This document shows positions 1 to 12,440 of a stretch of DNA of 64,000 nucleotides, in pieces; the first letter of the stretch is position 1, and the number at the start of each line of letters is the position of its first letter. Below the pieces are notes generated by a model that did not search any database, was not told the DNA's origin, and was given only the letters and a program-made list of their open reading frames with translations. A program made the position numbers and the translations under genes. This DNA comes from Karalla daura (Eukaryota; Chordata; Actinopteri; Chaetodontiformes; Leiognathidae): the NCBI GenBank assembly GCA_029224185.1, contig CM055210.1, forward strand, positions 10,223,021-10,287,020. The letters are read 5' to 3'.

Positions 1-3000
1 TCAACCTGGAAATTTGAACTTGGAAGTGTTTCGAAATCAACAGACTTGAGCAAATAAAAGTTCAGTGAAACATTCGCTCTCTTTCTCGGGAGGCGAGCAG
101 CCTCAAGCAGCTAATGGAGCAGGTGGAATATTAATTCTGGCATTATCTGCTCCCGATTCTACCCTTACATCTCTGTATAACAGCTGACAGCCCGAGTGAG
201 TTAACTCCTTCTGTGACTTGTAGCACTGGAGGGTGAGAGATCAGTCATGCACACCGTGTCTGACACTGACAACCTTGCCACCAGATGCTCTTGAATTATG
301 CATCCGCTGATCGATCAAAGGTGCTTAAGTAATAGAACTCCGGGCGGGTCTGTGTTACGGGGGGGCTCCGGTTACATTGGCAGCCTGACCTAAATTTAGG
401 GAGGCTGGAAGACTGATTTCTCAGTAAATCGAGAGATAGTAGAGCAGAGCCTCCCCAGAGGTCTGTGTTGCAAAAAAAAGAAAAGAAGAAGAATTAGAGA
501 AAAAAAAAAAAAGGAAAAAAGCTTTCTTTCTCATTTTCAGCAAATACGCCGGCGAGTTCCTCTGCCAGTTGGAAAGTCATTGAAGGGAGAATTTATCACA
601 TCGCCCGTACAAATTATTGCTCTGAGAAAAATGCCCATGTGGTTCTGGCATAATGGCCGCTTAAGATTCTGTATGTCTAGTCTTTCTCTTTTTCACTTTA
701 CATAACAGCAAGAATATAACTATTTAAAGAAGTCGAATTCCTAACACAACAGTGGAGAAAAGTTTTGAGTCAAAGTGACAAAAAGCATTAGGTGCATTTT
801 GAAATTCACATCCGTTGCTTGGGCAACCCGGCGGATTTGATGGTTAACTTTTTTAATGTTAATGATGGTTAACTCAACTTTGTAACAGATTTTCCTTATT
901 TCTGTCTGGATTTTCACCAAATACTCAAGTTCAGCTACAGACCAAAAATATGCACATTCAGGTCAATTATCGACTCTAAATTGTGTGTGAGAGGAATCGG
1001 TGTGTGCCAGCAGACTCCTGCAGCACTACTGAGTATAAAACGAGCATGTTAATAGATGGATGGCATTACTTACGTACTGTAGCAGTGAAGCAAAGTTTAA
1101 GTGACAGTGACAATGACCATGATATGCATTTCAGAATTCATATCTAAAGCACGCATTTTATAAGGGGTGCAAAATACTAAAGAGAAAGACAGTGATGCAC
1201 TGTTTTCATAGGCCCTTGAATGTAATTAAATTACAAATGCAGCAGAGCCTGATGTGCAGTGTGGACTTGTCTGTGCAATATAGGATCTGCCACTAGACCT
1301 CCATAACTGTATTAAATGCCAAGTCTCACAAAGCGTCACACTGTCAAATGACTGAATAAACAATTATTATGACTGCGCACTCAGCTTCAGCACTTAACAA
1401 CTTCGCCTTGTGATCATTTAACATCCATTTAGTGTATAATGAATGCATCATCTGGCATCCTTGTGTCCAAACCGTTAGACCCTTAGTAGAAAACAAAAAC
1501 ACACCATAAATACAGCCCGGGCATCTCCTTGCTTTGCTGCTTTGTATCATTTTTGTTGTATGTATTTCCGAGACCAATATATCATTAAAAAGAATCAATA
1601 CTTTCCTGAAAAACCTCATGTATATAATTTGATACATTTCCTCCTGTTGGACTAGTGTCAACGCAGTGATTTTTTCCATTTCAGGCATATAAACACAGCA
1701 AATTTTAAAAAGATTTCTGCTAAGAATAACATATATATTTCAAAATATATACTTACTGCTCTAAATCAAGTCTTAGTTATCAATCAATTTGTTTGACAAA
1801 CGAAGTGTTCCTCAAGCAATGAGACACATTTGTTTTGGATAATCTTATATTCATGGCATTGATGCCTGATGTATCAAATATGACACATAAGAGAAATCCC
1901 CTATGCAGATGATTTCAGTTTTTTTATTATTCAGAAAATGGGTCAGGAAAAGGTCCAATGAAGATGTCACTTTCAAAAAATGTGAATTTTGCGACAATGA
2001 TCCAATGGGTCAGGCTTCACAGGGTTTGAAAAGCCAGAATTACAGTCAATTTCATGGCCTTTTTTTGGCCATGGCTAACAAAGAGGTCTTTAAGTGCGTG
2101 GGGAGTTGTGCAGGAAATATTTTCTGATGTGCTTAATAAAGCTTGTCACTTCAGACGAGAGCAAAAGCAGGATGAAACATAAAATGACTTCAGTTGCTTG
2201 TTATGAGCTTCAGATGCTCTGAATATGTTTAAATATTCTGCCCGCTCCCACTTCCAACGGAGCCCATATTAGTTTAATTCGCTGTGTAGATGGACAAAAG
2301 CATGTCCTTCTTACATCCTTGATTTGCATATGACTCACATCCACTGCAGGCCAATGCTGTGCATTGCTGAAAGCAGTCTTAGATCCCACATCAGGCCCAT
2401 GTGAATGTGAAAGACCTATTGATGCCAGGCAAAGCATCGAGATCCAAACAAGAGATGCCTCTGATTGAGGAGCATGGCATGGCACAGATGCCACTGATAA
2501 AAGATCAGTTTACGTGCTATCAGGCCCCAAAAAGGGTCAAGCTTTATCCCGCGGCTTCATCTGTGAGCTACACAAATGCAAAGACAGTCGGGAGTTAATC
2601 TCATGTTATCTCATGTTGGAAAAGGTCAGCGGGGTCAGCTGCAAATGCGCAGCTCCAGATTGTTTGGTGCATTTGAGCCAAAAAGCTGAGAGGGTGAAAT
2701 GAGGAAACAAACACACACACAAACACAAAAGAAATGATTTGAATAAGCAGGTCTGATATTTGGGTTGTTGATGACTGTTGTGGTCAGGACAGATAATGGT
2801 TGTTTGTCTTGTTCGTTGAAGTTTATCAGCAAAGTAGAAATGTTGTCTTTGTGAAATTGAAAGGACCAGAGAAGAGATTGCAAAAAAGCTCCTCACAGAA
2901 AACAAATGTGCAGTTTCCCGAGCTTCCAAAATACACAATATAGTATCAACAATTTCATATTCAATATTTACCAAAAAGTATGTGCTTATCGGCACATGTA

Positions 3001-5619
3001 TATGTTCACTTTGGTTCTTTGTGAAGCACTTACAAATCCTTATGATGGTGTTTGCATCAGGAAACTTACTGTGATTTCATATGCATCTGTTAGAAATTCA
3101 CAGTCCTGCCCCAAAGCATGATTACACTGTTTGGTTAAGTTAGAATGTGTTTTCCAGAGTGTCTATGAATATTGATGGTTGAGAGGGCAGGAGTTTTTTC
3201 TTTGAAACAGTCAATACCACACAAATCTGTGCAATCTTGTAGTTGTTTTGGTGCTGGGTACATTCATAAAACCATTAACAATTAATGGTTATTACTGAAG
3301 CAGAACCCACAGTTCTGCACTCATTGTTGCTGGTCCCCACCATTTTATGTTAATTAAACATTGTAAAGTGGACAAAACTCAACTAATCAATTACTATATA
3401 ATGAAACATGTTCCAGCAACACATAACTATTCTGTGGAAGAACAAATAGCATTTTGAGCATCTGACCATGTATACACATTTATAGTAAATTACCTACAAG
3501 ATTGAAAAATATAATTTGATGAGGCCTAAGGGGCTCGACAGATTACTGTTTTATAATAACTGATAAGGATTAGGTGCCATTAAAATCCATGCTAAAAGGA
3601 TATATGTGAGGGTGAATGGTAGATGTCTAAATCTAAGTATTGTGTTTTGTAAACAAATCTACTGATTGAAGTCCAGCAATTTGAACAGCAAAGACATATG
3701 TATCTGTAGACATGCATATTTAGTAGCTGGAGAATGGCTCTGGCATTTGAATGGCATGTCCCACAGTGTCCTCCCGATGCAGATGGCTTTAAATTCTGTA
3801 CAGCAGACTGCAAAGATGTCCATCTGACTGCACAATGTTCTTTTCTTCCTTTTGGCTAGCAACAAGACACGGTTTGAGATGAAAATAATTACCGCCAAAG
3901 TTCCTCCCCATCAGGCCTCTCTGTGTTGTAGCACATCTTCCTTTGTGTGATTTCACTCTCAATTATTTATGAATGAAATAGCAGTTTTCAAGTGTTAATA
4001 ATTTATAGAAATGCCCAAATGGCTAGGCAGGCGAAAGAGTAAATGGCGGAGGGACTGAGGGTACTGCAGTGCTTTATGGCTCCCATTTATCTTCTGTAAT
4101 TATTAATCCTTGGTTTCAGGAAGCTGAGTGAGGGAATGGGAATGAGATTAGCGAATGAGTTGTGCCATGACTATGTAATTTCAACAAACATGTGAGGGGA
4201 ATTTTTTGCATAAAAAGGCAAAAATAAGGTTTTTATTCTCCATTTATTTGCACTGTATCTATTTGATATAACAGAGACAAAACTAATATGGTGATGTAAG
4301 TGATGATGTTGAATAATATTGCATACTGGGTAGAATATAGAGTTCAACTTTCTCCAAATTAGTGGTGAAACTATCCTCCTGTCTGGCATGCCTAAGCAAG
4401 TGCACCCACTAAGACAGCGAAATCCAGGTTTGCTAAAGCAGCTGTAAAATAAAGTGCAAAGCAGCTGCATTTATTCTTGGAGCTCCACCTGAATATAAAT
4501 CAGAAGAAAATAAAGAGCTGCATAAAGAACCAACGTGATACAAAAAAACCAGCATCATATATATTAACACAGCAGTTACTTTGAATTTTGCTTTCATAGC
4601 ACTGATGTCATCATGCTGCTTCTACAGAAAAGAGCATTATTATTATTCAAATGTGTATTTCCATGCTTGCAGATACGAGTGGCAACACGCTTGCTTCATC
4701 CCACTCCTGCCTCGCAAATATGTTGATCCAAACACCATGTGAAGGATGCTTTACTGTAAATTCTGTGCTATCCAAAGCACATAATATTTTAAAATTAGAT
4801 CCCTAATCTCTGGAACTGGGTTTCCCACGAGGGAGTAAACATTTCGTGCCTACTGAAAGGCGTCTATTGTGTTGTCGGACTTAAATCTCCCTGGTAATTA
4901 TCTTTTCTCTTGATGGCATCACTGGGCTTTTCCTTTATTAATGGAGATCATAATGTTGCAGGGATGCGAGTAATTTCCCACACTCCGAGGAAATCTTGGC
5001 GAGGGTAGATCAAGAGTGATAGACCATCATTTCTGTCCCTGGCGGAATGATCCGACATGATGGAAAGCTGTGCTATCAGTGCATACATACATGCCAGTGA
5101 CATCGTCCCGATGTCAATCTTCGCACATGACCAAGCAGAGTGGGATATACAGCAGGCCTCGGAAATACAAGAGAGGAAGGGGACCTACGGTGGTTGCTTA
5201 AATAATTCATGATCCATCAACTATTCAGGAATTTCCTGTGGTCTGACTACAATCAATAGTTTTCGCTCGCTCGCTCGCTCACTCTCGGCGTCTTCATTCA
5301 CTTCATTTTCTTTACTGACTGTGGAGTGACACTATTACCGGAGCCCTCCTTCATCCGTTATCAGTAATAGCATGAGGCGCTAGCAGCCAAGCAACACAGA
5401 TGTTAGAGAAAGGGTGAGTTAGACAAATAAGAGGGAGCATGTTGAAACTTCCACAGGGAAATCTGGAGGGCGTAAGTGACTGATAAGACCATAACTCAGC
5501 TACGTGTGTGGCGGCAGTGAGTGGCAACTCCCGGGAGTGAGCAGAATTTTATTGCGGTAATGCCTCCCTTCCTCTTTCCACTGATCACGAGGCTGACAGA
5601 TAAAGGCTTTTGTCCTCAC
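1..5619 (-). other. intron 13 (partial)
   Basis: Non-coding sequence downstream of exon 13. No open frame on either strand resembles exon 14 (the LNRCFP...WIYS membrane segment), so the intron is longer than 5.6 kb here. It contains an A-rich run near 471-520, a short GCTC repeat at 5264-5281, and AT-rich blocks with TAATTA/ATTTA-type words around 3940-4140 and 4870-5060 that could be conserved elements but cannot be tested here. Confidence 0.75.
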
Positions 5620-5796
5620 CTGTCATCGACGAAGCAAGGGTATGGCATTTGCTGGACGAAAACGCCGAGGGGCTGTGTCTCCGGCGTGTGCACCCGTATA
5701 ATGCCGTGGTCCATCATGTCCTGCAGGTAGGCGAAGCCTCCCCATATATAGCGCAGGTCGTTAAAGGAGTTATCCCGGGGCCCAGGTGACCAGAAC
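5620..5796 (-). CDS. abca4: abca4-like exon 13 (end of ECD1)
   Basis: 177 bp, completing Arg563 after TTAATAAG and ending two bases into codon 622 at donor GTGAGG. Encodes FWSPGPRDNSFNDL, RYIWGGFAYLQDMMDHGIIR and FVQQMPYPCFVDD. RYIWGGFAYLQDM and PYPCFVDD are near-identical to ABCA4. Cys617 corresponds to human Cys641, which bridges to the second extracellular domain. Length is identical to human. The next exon, with helix 2, must lie left of the window. Confidence 0.97.
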
Positions 5797-5974
5797 CTTA
5801 TTAAAAGCAGACACACCACGATACGTCTTAGCAAAGGTCGAGTAAACTCCAACCAAAATGGTCAGGTGTAAAGAGGCCCTGCTATTTGACAATAAACTTT
5901 AAGAGACACAAAAAGATCACATTTTTCGCGAGGTATAAAAGGACAATAAAGCTCGGAGTCGTCTTCGGTCTCTG

Positions 5975-6175
5975 GCTTGAAGGAATACTTTGACATTTTG
6001 GAGAACGTGCTCATCAGCAGACTGACAGAGAGTTAGAGAAAGATTGATGCTAGTCTCCTGTCTGCACTTTAAATATGAAATTAAAGCCAGCAGGTCGTTA
6101 GTTTAGCATGAATACTGAATATGGGACACAGGGGGTAACAAAGGTTAATATTCATTAAAGGTGTCTGGCAGATTC

Positions 6176-6228
<53 letters not shown>

Positions 6229-6300
6229 TTTATACTTGAACAAGTATCAGCTTCATATTTACAGCTCAACTATGCTCACAGTTTTACACTTTCATATCTA
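5975..6300 (+). repeat. degenerate dispersed teleost repeat
   Basis: Begins GGAATACTTTGACATTTTGG and continues through GAGAGTTAGA, AAATATGAAATTAAAGCCAG and GTTAGTTTAGCAT. I recognise this series of words as an interspersed element frequent in percomorph fish sequences (start, TTAGA box, 'taaatatgaagctacagcc', 'gttagcttagcat'). Family name not known to me. It is interrupted by the AT run at 6179-6225. Confidence 0.55.
6179..6225. repeat. (AT)n microsatellite
   Basis: About 23 uninterrupted AT units inside intron 12. Confidence 0.98.
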
Positions 6301-6950
6301 AAGGCTAAGCTACAGGGTTTCAGCTCTCTGCGTGCAGCTCATTAAAGCTCTTGAGGCTCACACTGTTTATTAACTTACAAATTGCATCTTATTTGTTTTA
6401 TTGCAGTATTTAGCTAAGGACAGAACCATGGTAGCTGGTTTGGTAGCTGTTTTTTTTTTTTTTTTTACTGTTTATATCAAAATGCTAAGCTGCTACATGG
6501 TTTTAGCTTCCTATTTAAAGCCCATTTAAGCTCTAATTGCTTACTTTGTTCAGTAATTATCATGTTATATCTTGTGTGTTTAAGTGCCAGTATTTAGCAT
6601 ACAATACTCGGCTGTTTTCCGCTATGTTTATGTCTAAATGTTGAGCTAGCAATCTCATGGTTTCAGCTTCATACTCTTAGTTTATTTAAGCTCTAAGAGT
6701 TATTTAACCCACTAACTGACACTTAACATCTTGTTTGTTATATTGACAACATTTACCCAGAGCTATGCTAACTGTCTCCCACTGTGTTTATGTTTAAATG
6801 CTAAGCTAGCAACCACATGATTTCAGTTTCATAGGTTGGTTTAATTACCTGTAAATACCTAGGGACATAACAGTGCTAGTTGTTTTCCACTTTGTTTATT
6901 TCTAATCACTAAGCTACAAATGCCTTGCTTTTTAGTTTCAGCATGAGTGC
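6291..6950 (+). repeat. degenerate tandem array, 5 units of ~110-180 bp
   Basis: The anchor AAATGCTAAGCTAGCAA and variants recur at about 6301, 6481, 6637, 6797 and 6905, each followed by TTTCAGCTTC-like, AAGCTC-like and CATCTTGTTTGTT-like words. Spacing is 180, 156, 160 and 108 bases. The words resemble the 3' half of the dispersed repeat just upstream, so the array probably arose by local amplification of it. Confidence 0.7.
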
Positions 6951-7034
6951 TGATCTTTTCCTCCAACACAAATTTTCATTCGACCTCATCAAGTGCGGTC
7001 AAGTGTCCTTCCCTGGTTGAATTGAGCCACCTAC

Positions 7035-7240
7035 CTGTCTTTCACTTTCCTGGTGCCTTCTACCTCGTCAATGTCCATGCGTATTTTGTACTTGACATAA
7101 GGTGGAGGTCGACTGGAGTTTGACTGGAGGTTTTCAAAGACGACCGAAGCCCAGTACGTGTCATTGTCCAACAGCTCCAGAGCTTTTGTCACCAGATGGC
7201 CTTCTGTCGGGACTGCCTCAAACTTATTCAGGTCTAGACA
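7035..7240 (-). CDS. abca4: abca4-like exon 12 (ECD1)
   Basis: 206 bp, starting in phase 0 with Cys495 (human Cys519, partner of Cys370) and ending two bases into Arg563 at donor GTAGGT. Encodes CLDLNKFEAVPTEGHL, ALELLDNDTYWASVVF, PPYVKYKIRMDIDEVEGT and RKVKD. The VKYKIRMDID core is diagnostic of the ABCA1/4/7 group. The split codon Arg563 corresponds to human Arg587, reported to contact the lipid phosphate. KTNKIKD of human is GTRKVKD here. Length is identical to human. Confidence 0.96.
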
Positions 7241-10169
7241 CTGTCAACAAACACAAAAACACTTTTATTATCATGCTTTTTTTTTACATAATATTCACAT
7301 CACACACACCATTCACTTCTTGTAGGAGTCCACAAACAAGGGTATACAACAGGCATGAACTTGCTGACAGAAAGGCAGATGGATATTTAGCAAAAAAGTA
7401 TCAGTCAGCTATTGACTAAACCGCAGAGCGTCTAGTTCCAAATTATCCGGAGCTGCCAGGGGGTGGGAAATGTTTTGGGCTTCAGACAAGCAAATGAGAT
7501 ACAGCCTTGCAAAGCACTCCCTGTTCTGTAGCCTTGTCCCCCCTGTTTCATGAGACGATAATGAGCAAGCCATCCTGGGAGGCAGTCGCACCTGACAGCT
7601 GTCGACACATCTCAGTGCCACAATAGTTTTATCGTTTCCCCCCAGGATTCTCTCGTCTCTATTCTATATCAAGCCGTGGCAGGAAACAAAATATCACAGC
7701 GGCAGCAGCATTAGTCCGACGCGCATTAGTGAGGACATCGCTGTGGTGGAATGGTTACGCAAGCCCAAAGTTTGGACAAGTGTGGAGTGAAATGTATGGA
7801 AGAAAAAGCTCTTTGTAAACTGCACATACCAGAAGAGACAATACTGCACGCGAAGCAGGCTGCAGTACAGATGCATGCACTTCATGTGTCAACACATATA
7901 TAATATACTAAGTTTCCAAACAGCCTTTCAGTGCCTTTCCTAATCTTTAAACATCAACACCATGTTCTGCCCCCACAAGCCTTCACAACAAAAGCCATTT
8001 CCCCAGAGCGAATGAATAAGATTGTTTATGTATTTTTGGGTTGTTTTTCTGTTCCGTTTCTGACCACTGGGCAGACAGCTACGGCTAAGCTCCCTGATAA
8101 CAACAATCTGACTGCGACTCTGGACTGAAAGTCTGGCACCCGCTGATAGCTTGGCCAATCCCGTCCAGGCCAGATTCAGAGGAACATCGAGGACAAATGA
8201 CGGTGAACTCAGGATGAAGTTTCACTTTCATCCCAATTTAAACAACACATATTAGAATTTAATGCAGCATGCCCAATACGCATCAGAACGAATGTGAAGT
8301 CTCACTGCCAGGCTACAACAGTGTTGTTTACAACTGGTCCTGCTGCCACAACCAACTCGATAATGCCCATTTGTGCAATTTCTTTTCAAAGTTATTGTCT
8401 TTTTTTTAATTTGCTTTTCATAAACTGCCCCATTAGTATCTGGGTTCTATTAATTGGGGCAGTTCATGAATGATGCTGGGCAGCAAGCAGCTCTGTAGCT
8501 CTAATTTGGGCCTGTGCTACAGTATCAAAGGGATGCAGCCTGCTTCGGCAGTGTTGGTGGTGGTGGCACCCCGGAGAGCGGCCATGCCAATTAGAAAAAT
8601 GACCACAGATTGCCGTGTACTGCTCTTGAGTTATTAATTTGCTCGCACAGATTATTATTTCAAGGATACAAATGGCTGATTTGCAAACTTGAATTATCAG
8701 TTGCGCCTACCTCTTCGAGAACTTGCTTTATTTGGTTTTATTGGGGTTAGATATGCGATGACACACCATGCTGAGGGGAAGGATGCAAAACTAGTCACCA
8801 CAAAGTGACTTAATCGAGATGAATTATGTTACTCATCAAAAGAGCAAGATCAATCTCTTTAACGCTAATCAGGAAAAAGCAAACTTTCCTAATTTTCATT
8901 CCCAACCAGCAGCAAAACAAATTATGTAGCATATCACGGGCTGCATAAATTGTGGCATAGCATTGCTCTATTCATCTTTTGGCAACTGCACCAAAATAAC
9001 TTACCTTGTCACTGCTGGAATATATATGAGCATAAATACATATAAATACAATCCGACACTAGAGGTTGTATAATAGCTGTCCCTATCCTGGGAAAGCAAT
9101 TTCTATTCGAGCCAAATTTAAAAAAAAAGCATTTTGCTGTTATTTCCTCGAGTTTCCATGTGTGAGACTGTGGGACTGTGCTTTGTATCTGTGTTTGATC
9201 ACACTACATAGTAAAAGGATTCTGCTACAATTTCTGCCATAGATCAATATATCAATGTCAATTGTGACTGTGTTCCTACTTAGAGACGATACTCCATCTG
9301 ATGCTTTTACAGGTCCATGACTACATTTTTTCTTTTTTTATGATTATCATGGAAGCATGTAGTGACAGATCTTCTTGTGTGTTTGACAGTTTGCCAAGTC
9401 AAGGACATTAAACTTTAATGAATAAAAGATCGAAGCTTTTTTCCTCTGCTCTAAAATGGAAAAAAAAAACACAGGCACACAAAAAAGCTGGTAGAGTGAA
9501 AGGAAGATGAAAGAAAACTGACATGCCGTCTGGAAAAGTCTTGATTTCATTTTTTTTTTTTTTTAACAGCAGCAGAACGCAGAAACAGCACCGCGACAAA
9601 AGGGGCTAGGAAACAAAAAGCATTGTGTTCAACATGGACACATCTGTGCCTCAGATGTACAACACACTGCTAACACACTATCACACCACTGCTGCAAACA
9701 AAGGATACAGGGCTGCATGAAGGCGCAGCACAAACAGACCTGTCCATGGTGTAAAAATATAAAGATGATAAAAATAATAGGCGCTGTAAATAATTTGCAA
9801 TCTGCGGTATATTTAATAAGCGAGATGCAGCTACAGTCCCTGCGTGGCTAAAGTTAGTTTATCTGGAAAAGAATGCTTTTTTTTCCCACTTTTGCTGCCC
9901 GAACTTTTGTTTGAGTACTTCAAAAAGGTCACGCAGCCCTTGTTTTTTGTTTTTAATGCCCACTTGGACTAAATCGCATGGGTGATATCAGGTGAATCAC
10001 ATAAATAACACAGAAGTGAGAGGCTAAGAAAGAACACTGACGACAGGGCAGAAAAATGTGCCAATTTCCTCAGCAGTGAGAATTATGTTTTTGTAAATGT
10101 CAAAGAACACCCCCTTTTTTCTTCTTTTTTTTTCTTTCAACCTAATCTCTAACTTTACTGAGCAGGTCA

Positions 10170-10224
<55 letters not shown>

Positions 10225-10289
10225 CAGTGTGCTGGAAGCTTCTCAGGTCCCTGAGGTGCTACACGTTTAACAGGAACATATGCACATAC
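7241..10289 (-). other. intron 11
   Basis: 3,049-bp intron with a long CA/TG run next to the exon 11 donor, poly-A/T runs near 9120 and 9550, and otherwise unassigned sequence. No exon-like frame seen. Confidence 0.85.
10172..10223. repeat. (CA)n microsatellite, (UG)n in the transcript
   Basis: Twenty-six CA units on the plus strand. In the transcript this is a UG repeat starting about 66 bases after the exon 11 donor. Confidence 0.98.
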
Positions 10290-10487
10290 GCCCAGGAAGT
10301 TGGAGAGGAGCTTGAGGATTTCGGAAGTGCTGTTGTATGCGTTTCTCCAGTCGTAGTTTGGCATCCCGGGCGGACGATCCTCCGGGGGCCCGTTGTACAG
10401 GAAGTTGGCCAGCAGCTCGGCCGTCCACTCTGTGTTGTTGAGACGCTGGTTGAGGATGGCGGCAAACACTGGATTGGCCAGCAGAGC
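10290..10487 (-). CDS. abca4: abca4-like exon 11 (ECD1)
   Basis: 198 bp, phase 0 to 0, residues 429-494, acceptor TAATTCAG, donor GTATGT after a Gly codon. Encodes TEWTAELLANFLYNGPPED, then MPNYDWRNAYNST and LSNFLG. NFLY.GP and (N)YDWR are ABCA4-like; ABCA1 reads differently here. Sequons at Asn445 (NNT) and Asn480 (NST); the second equals human Asn504. Length is identical to human. A long TG repeat follows the donor about 66 bases into intron 11. Confidence 0.96.
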
Positions 10488-12234
10488 CTGAATTAGAAAA
10501 ATAAAAAGAGAAAAAAAAAGGACGTAAGGAGATGGAATCAATTATAGCTTGTTTGGTAGAGAGTGAACGAGGCATCCTCACAAGGGAATGTGAATGAGGA
10601 GCGAGGAGGTTTAGATCACAGCCTATTCTTTCAGAGGAGAAAGCGTGAGAGGTCAGCTTTGTTTGTTGGTGGCGGTGACATTCATTCTTGTGCAGAATTA
10701 ATAAGGAGCCTTAAGATAGATGGCACTGTTGTGCTTCAGGCTCTGGGATACAAATCAGCTGCTCTAAAGACCAAGAAGTGCTCGTGTACAGTATGTGCAT
10801 TCATTATGAATGTGCAGCACAGGAACACACACATGCAAACGGCATTTGCGAGCGCATTACATTGCAGACATTACATGGTGTGTAATTTAATGCAAATAAA
10901 TGATTTATATAAATACACATTTTTCTGAATATGACACTGGACATGTGCGTGGAGCCACTTCCAGTCATTCCAGGTCATGGATGAAGCAGCAGTTGCTCCA
11001 GTCATGCGATGAATTAATAAAGTCGACCTGGGAGCAAAGATAACCGCGCAGCAGTACTTAAGCTCCACTTATATACAATGAATGAATATGATTATGTATT
11101 TTAGATGCGTGAAATAAACGCTCCTAAGCTGCTCAAACAGTAGCCCTTCCATTAAGGTTATTTAGCCCTGTTGGTTTAAATGCACTGGCACTGTTAACCA
11201 TCAACCGCCTGGTATTTTCACCAATCTACTGTACTGAGGAATTACTGCAATGTTACAGTACTTCCACATAAAGAGCGGCGATACCGCTGCCACAATGAGA
11301 AAATGCTCCAACCGATCCATTCAAAGGCGTTGATAAAAACACAGCTAGTCTGGCCAAACCAGTTAATCTTTAAGCTGAACGTGTCACGTTTTGAGACTGG
11401 AACAAAGGGCGCTTAAGTGTGAACGTCTGAGTCAAGACTCAGATGCATTCTGGCCAACGCAGTGGCATTTCCGTGTCAACACTTGTGACGGACGGCGTGC
11501 TCGTTTCTGCCTAATATGACAAAGTGTCATGTTAAGTAATCTCAACGCCGCGTGTGACCTTTGAAAACTCAGTTCATACGTCTTCGTGGGCGCTACATTA
11601 AGGACACCGAGCATTAAAAATGTGTGCATTTGCAAGTCTGTGAGCAGCTTTGAAATCGCTGTGGCAGAGTCACGCGAGCTAAACTGAAAACGCTAAAAGA
11701 AACAACTCGGAATTTGGAATTGGACTCTGGGGATATTTTGTGGCATCATTTTAAGTTGTGTTAGGTACAGGGTTGTGAGCAATTTTGCATAGGTGGGACA
11801 TAAGGCCTCGGTTCCTGTCCTGGTTGGATTGAGGGCATGTTCTCCACACGTTTCTAATTATCGAGCCAGAGTTATAATCCTTATGAAAACCTTTAATCAG
11901 ATCTCATGTACGATCGATGGTTTTACATTTCAGTAATTTCCTCTCTGTCTAGTGGTATAAATTGTTATTGTCAGTGCCGTTCCCTCACTGTACTCAAGCA
12001 CACACAAGATCTATAGGAGGAGTGTGTCTAGCCACTGTAACTCTATCTAATTGGTACAAACCTGACTTTCACACTGTGTCAGAGCTGCATTTTGTTACAC
12101 TTGATATAAATGGGACAGAATGTCCTCCTGCCAACATGCTGAGATGTCTCTGCTGTTATTCAGCCGTAGAGATGTAACAGCTAATCAAATGATAAAATAG
12201 TAAAATTAGAAGGATTTTAAGGAACTAAAACAAA

Positions 12235-12440
12235 ATCTCAGCTTCTTAACTGTGAATATGTTCTCATTTCTTTGGTCCTCAAATGTCTTTAATGAGAGGA
12301 CAAAAGAAAAAAAAACATTCCTTGTCTTGTCCTTGTCACGGTAACCATTGTGTGTTGTTTTACAGACAAGATGAAACAAAAGAAAATAATTGGCAAATTA
12401 AATGATTGCAAAAATAATCGATTATTGCAACCCTATACAA
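12235..12440 (+). repeat. degenerate dispersed teleost repeat with AATAATCGATTAT end
   Basis: Runs from CTCAGCTTCTTAACTGTGAA through GTTTTACAGACAAGATGAAA to AAAATAATCGATTATTGCAA. These are the landmarks of a common fish interspersed repeat that ends in AATAATCG...TGCAGCCCT; the copy is internally deleted. Name and class not assigned. Confidence 0.5.

Larger units (their letters stand above)
5797..7034 (-). other. intron 12
   Basis: 1,238-bp intron, almost entirely repeat-derived: a dispersed element from about 5975, an AT dinucleotide run, then a degenerate tandem array to about 6950. See the separate entries. Confidence 0.85.

Noticed and set aside
1..5619. Search for exon 14 (next membrane helices)
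   Set aside because: No minus-strand frame carries the LNRC/WIYS-type segment, so it is left of the window.
10227..10496. Plus-strand frames overlapping exon 11
   Set aside because: Antisense shadow of a well-matched ABCA exon.
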